From contig OY811981.1 in assembly GCA_963681505.1 (NCBI GenBank), positions 186,001-250,000 on the forward strand: 64,000 nt of DNA, given 5' to 3'. Each line of letters begins with the position of its first letter. Position 1 is the stretch's first letter. The notes under the pieces are model-generated. The model was not told the DNA's origin, did not search any database, and saw only the letters and a list, made by a program, of their open reading frames with translations. Made by a program: the position numbers and the translations under genes. This document shows, in pieces, positions 50,381 to 63,796 of this stretch. The stretch is from Eunapius fragilis (Eukaryota > Porifera > Demospongiae > Spongillida > Spongillidae).

Positions 50381-50828
50381 ATGCCCCGAAGAAAACTTAT
50401 CTCCACTCTTCAAAAGGTTCAAAACGCCCAAGACGTGTCCGACGTTGTCGGGAGATGGAAGGTATATATTTTTACTGTTACGAATTAATTAAACGGCGAA
50501 TACAGGTGGCGAAGGCAGTGTGTCATGAGGCGGGAACGACGAACAAGGAAATTGTCTTGCAGCTGGACGGGTAGGTCGCTGTTTCATCGTGTTTAGTTTT
50601 CATAATCATATAACCTGGAAGTGTGGAGGTGACGTTGGATGAACAGATGGACGTTATGTGGCAAGTTCCGGCAGAGGTCGAACAGTTACAACTGCCTATG
50701 TTTCAGGCCACATCTTACATGCTAGAGGAGGACCGAATAACATTTCTAGCCGGATCGGATGGTAACTCTTTTCCTTTTGAGGTGCCCTTGCAATTACTGT
50801 GTGAAAAGTGATACTGACATAGCCAATC

Positions 50829-50861
<33 letters not shown>

Positions 50862-53800
50862 TTCAGATCAGAGAACGAGATGGAAGTCGTCTGTTGCTTC
50901 AGTCGGATACAGTGGAACAGCAGGTTATCACCATAAGCATCACCAGGGTGAGTGGGGGTGTGTGACCAAATTGAGGGGTGTGGCCAAAGGTAAGGTTTGA
51001 AGATTCCTTCTTAGATAACGGAAGGTGTAAAAACCAGTGTGGTGTTCACACTGGTAAATGCCTTGGAAGAGGGATACTTCTCTGACCTCAAAGTCCGGTC
51101 GTCTGAAGGCACTGAGGTTAGTGCACAAGCTGATACATGGTGGGTGTGGTTACACAGGGTGGGTGTGGCTAGAGGATGGTCCATAAGGCGGTGATGTCAG
51201 CAAGCTGTCCAGGGATGGCGTACCGTGACTGGGAGATATTCTTAGGATCCTTGAGTACCGGAGCATTTGAAGCTGTGTTAAGGTATGTGGTGATGCCAAG
51301 TGTGCACCATCACATATGTATTTACACACCCGCACACCTCCACACACAATGCATACACCTCCACACACACCACACACACCTACACACACAATGTATACAC
51401 CTCCACACATTCATATACACACCTCCACACACCACACACAATGCATTCACCTCCACACACACCACACACACCTACACACACAATGCATACACCTCCACAC
51501 ATTCATATACACACCTCCACACACACCTACACACACACAATGCGTACACCTCCACACATTCATATACACACCTCCACACACACAATGCATACACCTCCAC
51601 ACACACGATGCATACACCTCCACACACACCTCCACACACACGATGCATACACCTCCACACATTCATATACACACCTCCACACACACAATGCATACATTTC
51701 CACACACACCTCCACACACACGATGCATACACCTCCACACACACCTCCACACACACGATGCATACACCTCCACACATTCATATACACACCTCCACACACA
51801 CAATGCATACATTTCCACACACACCTCCACACACACGATGCATACACCTCCACACACACCTCCACACACACAATGCATACACCTCCACACACACAATGCA
51901 TACACTTCCACACACACCTCCACACACACGATGCATACACCTCCACACACACAATGCATACACCTCCACACACACCACACACACAATGCATACACCTTCA
52001 CACACATACACAGCTATATTTATGACAGCTGTCTCCCACGCTCTCTGACATTGGAGATTGCAGAGGAAGTGTTGAGTGGTACAGCATTAAACCCAAAGCT
52101 GGCTAGCTTACATGAGCTAAGCAAAGCCTTCATTGAAAGCCAAAGTCTGAAACTATGTATGTCAAACCACAAGGTCCTATACTCATGTAGCCATACACAT
52201 GGTTCTGTATACTCATGTAGCCATACACATGGTTCTGTATACTCATGTAGCCATACACATGGTTCCATGCGCACACACTCTCAGATATCATTCAGGTGGT
52301 TGAGGGCCTTCAGTCTTCTGTGGAGACAGCCTACAAGATGGTAGAGCCTTTGGATGTAAGTGACCTTGCTAAGGTGCACTATACCATCAAGCAGTTGGTC
52401 CGAGAGGCAGCAGTAGGTGAGTGGGGGCGTGGCAATGTGGGCGGGGACGCACAGTTGAGTAGATGTGTTCTGTTCTGGTAGTTGCTACCAAGTTTGTTTT
52501 GTTGTGTGAGCTTTACAGCCGGAACAAGAAGGCTATGAGCAAGCCTGAGAGGAAAGAGATATTGCAATATGTTAAGGACAGGTAATGTACAGATGTGTGG
52601 TTAGTCACTGGGTTTTGGACACAACCTTTTCTGATAAATATTCAATGTACCATACTTAGTAGGTACCTTATATAAACTTAGTAGACACCTTACTTAGTAG
52701 GTACCTTACTTAGTAGGTACCTTACTTAGTAGGTACCTTACTTAGTAGGTACCTTACTTAGTAGGCACCTTACTTAGTAGGTACCTTACTTAGTAGGTAC
52801 CTTACTTAGTAGGTACCTTACTTAGTAGGTACTCGATCGTGTATCTAAAGAGCTGATGGTTGAATGAGCTCCAAAGCGAATTAAAAACGAAGCCCTATGC
52901 TTAAGTGTTACTTTATTCGAGTTCAAAGTCTTATACGGCATTGAATGTGAGGACCATACGTTGCAATAGAACGCCTACACGTAGGCTAAAACAGCACTTT
53001 CCTCTACATGTAGGCGTTTGTTCCATCTATCATTAAAATTGTTAGTTTGTATGCCGTTGAACTTTGACCTTTAAGCCACCAGCCACTTGTACATCACACT
53101 TCTCTATGGCTAAGGTAGTTAAGAAATTTGTTCAAATAATTTTGCACTGACCTTTTGGGGATAATTAGTATTATTTGGGGTGGGCGTTTCACATGTTGTA
53201 CAGGTGTTACAAGTTAACATGCCCCAATCCACAAAGCTGTGGGATGAAGTACAGTTTGCCCATTGCACAACAGCTTACCAGTCACCATCTCCTCATTTTG
53301 TGAGATGATAGAGAGCCATCCAGCTGGTGTGATCTTCATCAATATATCTGTGCTATTGACAACTTCATCTTTGTAGTGAGATAGTGTAATGATGGATATG
53401 GATGTAGACCCGCTCTCTTCTTGATGAGAAAAAGGTCTTGACATCATCACATGTTCAATTCACAGATGAAATAGCATGCTTAGCCCACACACACACACAC
53501 ATAGCACACATAGCACCTGTGAATATGTGGAAACTAATAGATTATGAAAGAGCTACAGTATTGTGGCAGAACAAAAACCTTTCATACCTGTCTTGTGGAC
53601 AACATCCTATGGAGTACTCTGAGTACAAACAGCTGTGGTGGGCATTACCATATAGGGAGCTACCAAGAGGTGATATAAAAGACGTCTGTACAACCGTAAA
53701 ATATAAGTTATTGCTATAGACGATGTAAGTATGGTTGTAAAATGAGCTCTAAAGAGGTTGGAGTTATAAGAGACTTATCAGTCATGAAACATACAACTAA

Positions 53801-56419
53801 CAGATTTGATAATTTGGATTTTCCATAATCTTATCACTAGTTATCAGATACTGTTCATGTGCATTGCATATATATCAGAAAAGGCAGTGTTCAAAGTTAA
53901 CCACATCGCACCAGCACATCACATCAGCACCCTCATCACATCAGCACCCTCATCACATCAACACCCTCATCACATCAACACCCGCATCACATCAGCACCC
54001 TCATCACATCAGCACCCTCATCACATCAACACCCCCATCACATCAGCACCCTCATCACATCAACACCCTCATCACATCAGCACCCCCATCACATCAGCAC
54101 CCTCTTCACATCAACACCCTCATCACATCAGCACCTAGCACCCTCATCACATCAGCACCTAGCACCCTCATCCATCAGCACCCAGCACCCTCATCACATC
54201 AACATCCTCATCACATCAGCACTCCCATCACATCAGCACCCTCATTACATCAACACTCTCATCACATCAGCACCCAGCACCCTCATCACATCAGCACCTA
54301 GCACCCTCATTACATCAGCACCCTCATCACATCAGCACTCAAATTTGTCTTTGGCAGGCTTGCACCTATGGTGGACAGTGTGGAGAGACTTCTCAGTGTG
54401 GTTCTGCAAAAATGGGGCAGTCTTTCTGATGACCAGAAAACAGAAACAGTTCAATACTTCATCCCTGAGGTAAGAGAGTGTTGCTATGGTGACAGTTGCT
54501 GTTAACAGAGCATCATAGTTGGAACACATCTGGGACCTCTTCAATGAGAATATCACACCTATTGAAGACGTCCTCTCCTCCAAGTTCAGTACAGTGAACA
54601 CACCTCAGAAGGATAAAAAGCTTTCTACCATCATTCAGTTCATTAACCGAGCTCATGAAATAAGAAAGTTACGTGTTATTTTGAAGAACTTGAAGGATAT
54701 TGTCAAACAGTCAAAAGAAAGGAGGTATGAGGAAGATACATGCCAGTGCATGCAGCCTAAGGCCAACACCTTTACTTACACCAGGGAGGCGTTCCGCGAG
54801 TTGAGTAATGAAGAGAGAGTGGCCCGAATATCAAACATTGTAGCTGAACTATCTGATGAGGTAAGGAAGTGTGTAAGGAGGTGTCCTTTGATTACCATGG
54901 AATAACAGGGTGAGCGGGCGTTGAACAAGCTTGGTGAACTAAAGACTAAGACAGGGAGCACATTGGAGTGGTGGAAGTACAAACTATCTGTGGATATCAT
55001 CCGTTCCCAAGTGGTAAGTCACACCGCTATCTCCCCTCCTCTCTCCCTTCCCTCCTCTCTCCCTTCCCTCCTCTCTCCCTTCCCTCCTCTCTCCCTTCCC
55101 TCCTCTCTCCCTTCCCTCCTCTCCCTCCTCCTCTCCTCTTCTCTCCTCCTCATCTCTGGCATCCATTGGCACAGGCTTGGGGTGTGAGCAAGGTGGTTAC
55201 ACTAAAGACTGCTCTTAAACCTACCCTGATGCGTCTGTGCAAGTTTGTCAAGAGACAAGACTTAAACGAATCTTTAGTCTTGCTCAATGTTCTGGAAACA
55301 TCTGACTTATCTGGTATTGAAACTGAAGAGGAAAGCCATCAGATGTCCCAGCTTCCTAGCCACACCTCCTCAGGGGCCCTTGCCTCCGAGAACAGTGCTC
55401 TGGCGATGGGATGTTCCAAGTTACTTGGGTCGCAGCAGTACACAGACCTATGCTTTGTGTTACCTCCAGGGTCCCCAGGAGCTGAGCCTGTCGTCATACA
55501 GGCACATCGTGTGATAGTGGCTGCACGGTGTGAGTGGTTCAAGCGTGCTCTACAGTCTGGAATGAAGGAAGCCATTGACAAGTAAGCTTCATTGGGTGGG
55601 AAGGAGTGACCCTCCCATGCTTGCCCGCAGGAGGATTGAGGTTTCTGACACCGAAGAAGACACGTTCAGAAAATTTCTGAATTTCTTGTATGGTGGCAAT
55701 ATTGCACTTGAAGCTCTTGAGGTAGATGAGGTCACTGAGCTGTTGGTGGTAGCTGACCGCTATGAGGTGGAGACTTTGAGATCTTTGTGCGAAACGGAGC
55801 TGCTGAATCGATTGGGCAGTACTAATGTATTCACACTTCTAGTAATGGCTGATCAGTATTCTGTTACATCACTAAGGGTAAGCTGTACCCATTGGATTAT
55901 TGTATTTAATTAACCCCTTGTGTATGACATTAACAGGAGGCGTGTTTCCATTACATTGTTTGTAATCCTAATGTGATATTCACGGAGGTTGAAGGCTATG
56001 CTACCATTTCAGAGGAACTTAAAGAAACACTGCGTGAACACTTGATGGCCAATGACCCTAGGTAAACCACACCCCCTGTGGGGGGAGCCTCCATTATGTC
56101 ACACCTTTCTTTCTGTAGCATGTTACTCCAGTACTCCACAGTCCCTGTAGAGCAAACTCCGCCCCCAACCCCACCCCTGGTTGATATGCACCCAGTAACG
56201 CCAATGCTGGAGTGGGGTCAGGTAGATGAGGGAGAAGGGGAGGAAGAAGGGGAAGAAGAAGGGGAAGGGGAGGAGGAGGACGGAATAAGTGCTGCATTGT
56301 TGCAGATGAAGGATATTGTAGGTACCGATGCAACAGATGATGTATTGAAGAGCCTTCTGCTTGCTGCTGACATGGACATTAATAGAGCTGTTAACTTTTA
56401 CTTCAGTAGTATGTCTTAG
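50381..56419 (+). CDS. Large protein with two BTB domains and a UBA-like C-terminus
   Basis: Not assigned to a named family. Start MPRRKLISTLQKVQNAQDVS. After about 130 residues comes a first BTB-like region: LEEGYFSDLKVRSSEGTE, then VHKAVMSASCPGMAYRDWEI, then FEAVLSYIYDSCLP. A long helical middle follows (VHYTIKQLVREAA, KFVLLCELYSRNKKAMSKPE, VERLLSVVLQKWGSLSDDQK, EHIWDLFNENITPIEDVLS, EEWW-like STLEWWKYKLSVDI). A clear second BTB domain then has YTDLCFVLPPG, IQAHRVIVAARCEWFKRALQ, EDTFRKFLNFLYGGNIALEA and VVADRYEVETLRSLCETELL. The tail is Pro-rich then acidic (EGEEEGEEEGEGEEED) and ends in a UBA-like helix set (DDVLKSLLLAADMDINRAVN). BTB proteins often recruit Cullin-3, so a ubiquitin-ligase adaptor role is inferred. 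Length is roughly 740 residues. Confidence 0.8.
50830..50859 (+). repeat. 30-nt C homopolymer as polypyrimidine tract
   Basis: An unbroken run of about 30 C sits just before the acceptor TCTTCAG of the exon encoding IRERDGSRLLLQSD in the double-BTB gene. It replaces the usual mixed C/T tract. Confidence 0.9.
51330..52010. repeat. Complex CA-rich minisatellite CACACCTCCACACACACAAT
   Basis: Nested units (CACACCTCCACACAC, AATGCATACACCTCC, ATTCATATACACAC) fill almost the whole intron between the exon ending in FEAVL and the exon beginning YIYDSCLP of the double-BTB gene. Thr/His-rich frames on the plus strand and Cys/Val-rich frames on the minus strand are artefacts. Confidence 0.95.
52674..52831. 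repeat. 16-bp minisatellite CTTACTTAGTAGGTAC
   Basis: About ten units near the 5' end of the 1.78-kb intron 52582-54357 of the double-BTB gene. Each contains AG|GTAC, a weak donor-like word. Confidence 0.9.
52919..53069. mobile_element. Small imperfect inverted-repeat element in a BTB-gene intron
   Basis: Inner arms AACGCCTACACGTAGG (near 52970) and CCTCTACATGTAGGCGTT (near 53011) pair, and outer arms around TCAAAGTCTTATACGGCAT and ATGCCGTTGAACTTTGACC also pair imperfectly. This is a foldback shape of about 150 bp. It may be a degraded MITE. No coding capacity. Confidence 0.45.
53905..54345. repeat. 17-bp minisatellite CATCACATCAGCACCCT
   Basis: About 25 units fill the 3' part of the same BTB-gene intron and end some 10 bases before the acceptor TTTGTCTTTGGCAG. 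Confidence 0.95.
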
Positions 56420-56572
56420 AGCAATGAGTTGTGTTTGGTGTGTGTATGTTAGTGTGTATATTTTATTTCAGAATTGTGCTGCACTTGAGTATAAATACCT
56501 GCTTTCACCAAGTTAATGAACACACACACACACAAAATGATGGGAAGAAGGAAGAAGAGGTTGGTTGTTCTG

Positions 56573-59500
56573 TTACAGACTGAGTGGTCTAGGAGGTTCT
56601 GCCTTGTGCGACATCTGTGCCAGTGTCTGGTCACTGTCCACGACCTTCAGCTCTCTGTTAAGGAAGAAGGGATGTACTAGCCACACCCACACGCGGTAGT
56701 AGCCGCACCCACCTTATATAGAACTGGAGAGATGGGGTTTTGTTGGCATGTGTTTTGAGCTCTTGCGACATTGCTCCCTGCCGAAATGCACACAATCCAC
56801 GAACCTTCTCTGCCACTAACCTCTGCAGTGAGGGGGAGGGAACGTGAGGGGAGGGTGGGGGTGGGAGGGAACGTGAAGAAAGGGTGGGGTGTGAGGGAAC
56901 ATGAAGGGAGGGTGGGGTGGGAGGGGAAGGTGGGGACTTGCCATTTTCTCGAAGTTGACTAGACCATCTGACATAGAAGCATTGCCTTCATGCAGAAAAA
57001 ATGAATCTGGATGCAAAAATTACAGAGCACAATCTAATGAGAGAGTGTATTTCACACAGCAACTAACCTTTAATAATTAGAGGCATGAATGGGATGACAG
57101 GTGGCTGTAGCTTGCTCTGGTATGCTCGCAATACCTTATGGTTCCTTGATGGATCCTGAAAGATAAGGACACGTATGACAAACTGCTGCAGCAGGATGGG
57201 CCATAACACATGTACCATTAAAGACTCAAAGCTTTCAAATTTCCTTCTGTACTTTGGAGGTAAGTCCTGTATGGGTGTGGTCATGCACAGCCAACTGAAT
57301 CACACTAATTACATATCCACCCAGACCAACCTTCCAAGTTTGGTGAAGTCTTGATACTGCACCATTGATTAGGCCAACAACAATAGCAAAAAAGGAATTA
57401 AGGTTATTGTTGTTCTTACAGCTGTAATGGATGAGAACAATGGATAGCAGCAATGTTATAAATCACATTGGTAAATTTATGTTCATCCCAGTAAATTCAT
57501 GCTTACACCAGTAAATTTTACTAAACCAATGTTGAATGCAAAAACTAAAACTCAACACTTTCTTACACAAGTAAGTAGTATATATTGTTCATATTGGTAA
57601 ACAATTGCCTCAAGTTACCACTACATAGTCACACTCACTACCACACCCTTCCAAACCAGTTGAAGTGCCCTTCCCATGACGCACTGTTCAGCTATCTTGA
57701 TGAACTTCCTCAGAACTATCCCTCTCTTCTGGAGGTCCATCTCTCTACACAGCTCTGTGATGACCCAGTATTGAATCTGCAAGACTGCATGTATCAAACC
57801 ACACCCAATCATTCCCAACAATGGTACCTGATTGAACCTCTGAAGGAGATGGTCCAAGTTGGTTGTTATCTTTCCGAACTTATGCCTGCCAAAGATCTGG
57901 TATATGAACTCCATCTGCTGGACATTACTGAAGAGGTTCCAGTCGTATATTGTAAGATGTGCGGCTATTTCCCTAGAACTTTCATGTTCTGGAAACTCTG
58001 GAATGGAAGTGGGCGTTTGGTCTTGAAGAGGAGGCTGTAGGGAAGGGGAGGAGTTAGAAGAGGCTGTAGTGAAGGGGACATGGGCAGAAGCTAAGGACAG
58101 ATGACTAGATGGCTTACTAGGATCTTATCAGGGTGGTCCTGAGGTATGACATACAGCCGACCATTCACACTCATCTCACTGTGCACAGAAACGTCTGTCA
58201 TCTTAAAAACAACTTTCTCTAGACCAAGAGAGCACACGTGTTGACATTTTCCACCATCACCATGGCAGCAATGTACACACACCACACACCTCCAGATGAC
58301 TTGATCTCACACAATTCATAGTTCCCTGCTGGTAGATGGAGCTTATCGCATGCTTCCTCCATGATGGATTTGGCAGTGGCATCAAGTCTGACTTGAAGGC
58401 GACAGCAAGTGTGGTCAAGTGTGTGCACTCTTATGGGACACTTGTCCTGGGGCTGACAGGGGGGTAACATGCAAATGCCCATCTTGATCTCAGGTTCCAT
58501 TGCTGTACTTGATTTCTTCATCTTCAGCAACTGCATATAAGGAGTGGTGGATTAAAGTGGGTGGGGTCATGTTGGGGGAGGGGTCACAGTGGAAGTGTGC
58601 GACACCTTTGATGGGAGGCTACTGCCCATAGAAGAAGCAGCTGGTCGACGCATGCTCTCAGATAAGGCTTCTGTGAGGACTCTGATGCCTGTCTCCAGCT
58701 TATCAGCACTCATGTGATCCTGTAAGGCCTTCAGAAGTTTGAGGAACACTTGGTCTTTGACTAGCTCTGCCCCCGCTGTCCGTATCCATAGCGACACAGC
58801 TTTGGCAACCCTATAAATTTTAGGATGAGGATTAACTCCTCCCACATCAATGACTACACCCTCCCACATCAATGAATATGACCATACCCCCACGTATATG
58901 ACTACACCCTTATGCCCCTCCCATACATATGACCACACCCCCATGACCTACTTTTCCTTTCTCTCTGCTTGTTGCTCAGGTGAGAGTTGACTTGCTCCCC
59001 CAGATGTACTGTTATAATGGGACAGCAATCCTTCACACACTGCAGCTGTACTCATGAAGGCGGGGCATGTCAACAGGAAGTCATGGGCAAATGTATCTAC
59101 AGCGACACACACACAGTGAGTAGGTCGCAGAATGCAGAGTTGACATACCTGATTCAGTAATGCAGAGTTGACTTACCTGATTCAATAATGTTGATTTCTT
59201 CATCTAACAGATGTTCCAACATCTTCTCTGGTGTTCCCTTCACCACCAGGTACCTTGGTATAGAGAACCAATATGATGTCTGCAGCATGCCACTCCCACA
59301 TGCCACGCCCACCTGCCCAGTCCTGTCTTCTCCAAGATAAGCACCTCTTTACCGTGTTCCTTCAGTTTGACGGTGGACGACTCAATGGACAACAGTATTC
59401 TCTTGAAGTCTTGCCGTTCAATCCTCAGGAACCGACAATTATCTTCCCTCAGTTGGACAGAAGCACTGCGAACACTCTCATTAATGAGGGCCAACTTCCC

Positions 59501-60122
59501 AAACTCATCTCCCTCATGTAGTGTGCACACAACGCCCTACATAAGAGTCATGTGCTGGTCACATGACTATCACAATTTCTGCAATACAAACCTTTCCTCC
59601 AATCATAACATTGACAGATCCTTTCAGGATGATGTACCAGGAATCTCCCTTGTCCCCTTGCTGAAACACTTCAAAAACAGCTATGAATCACCTGTGCACC
59701 AGAGGGGATGTACACTTACAATACTTCCCAGCCTTGGGGTGGCACTCCAACTTGACACATGCAGCCAACGCCTTTTTAACCTGTTCCAAATAAGGGAAAG
59801 CCCCACCATACCTCCATTACATATCTCCACAATGATGGCTTCACTTACAGCATTTGAGAGGTGCCCAAACGCTCTGACATTCTGCAGCTCTTCATAAATG
59901 AACTCCAAGTCCTCATCACTTCGCTCTTGTGGGCTATAAGAAAGTATCACATGACATCCCATTGTCACATGACATCATCCCATCATCACGTGACATCATC
60001 CCCATCACATGACATCATCCTATCTAGATCACGAGTCACTCAATCATATCACAGCCTCACCATACATGCAACATGCATCCCTATGCACTCAACAAACATA
60101 CACACACATATGCACACACACA

Positions 60123-60161
<39 letters not shown>

Positions 60162-62246
60162 TAGATTACCTCTTTGCCAGGACAGCATACAGCAATGCCT
60201 CTGGACCAAGATGAGCAATGGTGTCAAAGCACTCGTCCAACAGTGAGGATACAGAGCTTCGTGACCCCCTGTCTGCAGAGGATCCAGAGCGTACCCTCTT
60301 CATGGCTGCCATGTCTTGGGACAATGATGACGATGACGATGGCTTTGTTGTGGCTGCCCGCTTCCTTCGCGGCTCAAAGAACTGGTAGTATATCTGTGGG
60401 TCATCTTTGAACTGATGTTCCTTTAGAACTGCAGTGAGAAAGAGACATGTCTTCATCACACACCAAAATGAAGGACACAGCTTACCATGTTGTAGGACTC
60501 CCTCAGTAAGCAATGCCTGCCACATTCCTACCACAAGTGATCGGCTCCTGGTGGTAGACGACTGAGATATGACCCAGTCTACAAGATGTTTGCCACTACA
60601 GCAGTTCTTGTATGTGAACATGTTAACCCTCTGGTCCGTCATTAAGTCTGAAAAGTGTTCTTTAATAATTTGAACCAAAGTGGCTCCTGCTGCGGTTAGC
60701 TCAGACTCCTCCCCCTCAGGGGGTGTGTCTGAAACCTCTTCAGCCTTTGCTGCATCTGGTGTATCTGGTGTATTGTGAAATAACCTGTTCATCACATCCC
60801 TGTGGGTCTGTTCAGGCAAGATGTGAAAGTGATGGGGACATGTGGAAGTCACACCTGCTACCTCATATATCCTCTTCATCTGGTGAGCTTCAACACATAG
60901 CAGCTCAGTGAAGTCACATGTCATTATCATGGTATGCCTGCAGAGGGTATAACAGCACCACATGACCTCATGTGTCCCTCCCTCCTCCCCTCCTCCCTCC
61001 ACAGTGCATGTGTCCCTCCCTCCTCCCTCCACAGTACATGTGTCCCCCCCTCCTCCCTCCACAGTACATGTGTCCCCCCCCTCCCTCCATAGTACATGTG
61101 TCTCTCCCTCCTCCCTCTTCAGTACGTGTCTCCCCCCCCCTCCCTCCACAGTACATGTGTCCCTCCCTCCTCCCTCCACAGTACATGTGTCCCCCCCTCC
61201 TCCCTCCACAGTACATGTGTCCCCCCCCCCTCCCTCCATAGTACATGTGTCCCTCCCTCCTCCCTCCTCAGTACGTGTCTCCCCCCCTCCCTCCACAGTA
61301 CATGTGTCCCTCCCTCCTCCCTCCACAGTACATGTGTCCCTCCCTCCTCCCTCCACAGTACATGTGTCCCTCCCCCCCTCCCTCCACAGTACATGTGTCC
61401 CTCCCTCCTCCCTCCACAGTACATGTGTCCCTCCCTCCTCCCTCCACAGTACATGTGTCCCTCCCCCCCTCCCTCCACAGTACATGGGTCCCTCCCCCCC
61501 TCCCTCCACAGCAAATCACACAATAGAATATCTTGCCTTGATTTTCCAAATATAGCACTCTCACCAAATGAGTCACCTTCTTTTAAAAAGCAAATGCTGG
61601 ATGTCTTTGGAAAGAAGTTATAACAGACAGCTCCTCATCAAGGGTATGCGGGTAATTTGATATACCTTCTCATTGTCATTAGGGTCAACATCCAGCATCT
61701 CCAAGCTACCTGAGATAACAGCGTACCAGTAATATCCTTCATCACCAGGACGGTAGACTGCAAATGATATCGTGACGTGTCTTGCATTCGACACGGAACT
61801 CGACAAATTCTGTACCATCACAACTCCCTCCCTCCCTCCCTCCCTCCCTCCCTGCGCTCTAACTTACGCGTCACTTTCCCCAGAAAGGAGGTATACACCG
61901 CATAGCGACTCAGTTCCAGCAACACCTCGTCTGGGTAGTTTCCAAACAGTTTTAGTGACTGCGAAGGATACATTAGAACTTGCAGCACGCATACACTGAA
62001 CAACTTTTACCTTAAGCTTCGTAAATATCGTGTCCACGTCTTCTGCATTTCTCGCCGACGGTCTGCAAACCAACAAACCCTTTTACATGTACTGTACTAT
62101 ACCATAGTTTAACAATACCCCGTTTACAGACCACATCAAAACGAGCGACATATTCATGAATTTTGTCTCGTGTGTCGTGGCGTTTAGAGTTACGTTTCTT
62201 CGACTTACCGCTTCTCCAAGCACGATATCCAATGCCACGTCGCCAT
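56573..62246 (-). CDS. RAPGEF4: EPAC: cAMP-activated Rap guanine-nucleotide exchange factor
   Basis: Opens [20 protein letters not shown], matching the EPAC2 N-terminus. In order come cyclic-nucleotide domain A ([35 protein letters not shown]), a DEP domain ([20 protein letters not shown]), and cyclic-nucleotide domain B ([20 protein letters not shown]). REM, RA-like and RasGEF domains follow ([11 protein letters not shown] side missing in sense; sense DLVYQIYGRH-type CDC25 motifs), then [30 protein letters not shown] and [12 protein letters not shown]. The tail is [17 protein letters not shown], ending [15 protein letters not shown]. Two cAMP domains suggest EPAC2 (RAPGEF4) rather than EPAC1. 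cAMP binding releases autoinhibition and activates Rap1/Rap2. At least two introns use GC donors (56941 and 61536). A 30-bp minisatellite fills the intron 60960-61510. Confidence 0.93.
60087..60158. repeat. (CA)n microsatellite in an EPAC intron
   Basis: Interrupted CA tract between the DEP-flanking exon and the next exon on the minus strand. Confidence 0.85.
60968..61512. repeat. Minisatellite CTCCCTCCACAGTACATGTG in an EPAC intron
   Basis: About 17 units of 28-35 bp. On the plus strand each carries CTCCCTCCACAG|TACATG, which looks like a splice acceptor, but the host gene is on the minus strand, so this is fortuitous. The flanking minus-strand exons join AAATCAAG to GCATACC across it. Confidence 0.92.
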
Positions 62247-62435
62247 TACTCAGGCCGTAATTACACGACGAATTGAACGTGGACTTCCGAGTCTTTATTC
62301 AAGCGGTTCGTTTGGTTACGCTACTTTGCGCACTCTCTATCGTTAATAACAGTCCGACGATCATAATTTAATTTTGACAAAACCATTACGTCACACAAGT
62401 GGGAGCGGTCAGTCGACAAAAGGACACACATACAA
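62247..62435. other. Spacer between the EPAC start and the upstream gene's stop
   Basis: 189 bp on which both genes are minus strand. It must hold the EPAC promoter and the 3' UTR of the upstream gene. No motif stands out. Confidence 0.4.
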
Positions 62436-63764
62436 TCAATGGGCAGCGGATTCGGAATCATCTGCCAACTCGTGGAATAGTTCCAACACAATCACATCGA
62501 GGAGACTGAAGAGCAGCTGTAAGCATAAACATGACTTGGCAGCAGCACTACCTCATGCCCCCAGGTCACTCACTTGCTTGTTGACCTCATTACACTGAAG
62601 GGCTTCAAACAGTATGGACGTTCCATCCTTGAACCTGTCCACACCGACAAGCTCAACAAATATCTCAGGAGGGAACCTGAGAAGGGCAGTTAGTGCGTCA
62701 GTCTTTCTCTTCTGAACCTCAGAAGATGATCTAGGAGGGGGGAGGGAGGGGGAGGAAAAGGGGAGGGGAGAGTGAGAATGAAGTTCTCTCAAAATATACA
62801 CACACACACACATGGCTATGATACCTTGCAGGCCGCGGTTTTTCAGGAAAGAGTTGATCTGGGTGTGTATGCATCATCAGTAGACCCATACCATGGGACA
62901 CACACCCTGGACACACCCCCACATACCTCTCAGCAGGCAAATTAAATTGATCACTTCTGCTTCACTCTTCATCAAAGAAACTTTGTACTCTACAAAACTG
63001 TAAAAATAAATGAAATCGCTAGGAGGCACCCAGACCCAAACACCAAGAGGGTACCCAGACCATCCCAACAAGAGGTACCCAGACCATCATGGCAAAGATC
63101 CCACATACTGGTGCACATATGACTGCAGTGTGTTCTGGAAGAGGTACTTGAAACAGAAGAGAGATAGGAGTTGCCATCTCGTGACATTGTAGACATGAGC
63201 AGCTATTGTATCAGGGGAGAGGCGTAGTGGGAGGGACCGGGAGGAGGGGAGGAGAAGGAGGGGAGGAGAAGGAGGGGAGGAGGAGGAGGGGAGGAGGAGG
63301 GGAGGAGGAGGGGAGGAGGAGGAGGAGGAGGGGAGGAGGGAGGGAAGGAGGAGTGAGGAGGAGGAGGGGAGAATGAGCTAACTACAATGTTCATTAACAA
63401 TTAGTGAACTAACCCATGTAGACAATGAAATCCATGACACCACCCAAGATAAGTGAGTCTGGAAGATAATATCATTCACATTTCAACATAATGATAATCA
63501 ACTACCTTGAGGTCCAGCTGTGCAGAGGCTGAGCAAGAAGGGGCAAGAGGTGGGGGTAAGGAGGGGGGGGGGGAGTAAAGAGAGACATAACCACCATGGA
63601 TCCATGCGCATGTATACACACACACCTATTACCATCACCCTGCTGTTGGGGGCGTACCAGGAGGTCATTACTGATAGCCTGTGAAGAGGAGGAAACAACG
63701 TCATGACCGACCACACCCACCACAAAAAATGAGCGCTCGCACACACACGCACACACACACACAT

Positions 63765-63796
<32 letters not shown>

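Noticed and set aside
51300..52344. 342-residue Thr/His-rich plus-strand frame and Cys/Val-rich minus-strand frames
   Set aside because: Pure translation of the CA-rich minisatellite in an intron of the double-BTB gene. True exons on both sides splice across it.
60968..61512. Plus-strand acceptor-like CTCCCTCCACAG units as another splice-site array
   Set aside because: The host gene is on the minus strand and the units do not match its own exon ends, so this is not the TELO2-type pattern.
60166..61623. 447-residue minus-strand frame with [10 protein letters not shown] repeats
   Set aside because: Its 5' part is a minisatellite in an EPAC intron read in frame with a genuine EPAC exon. The family alignment requires the array to be spliced out.
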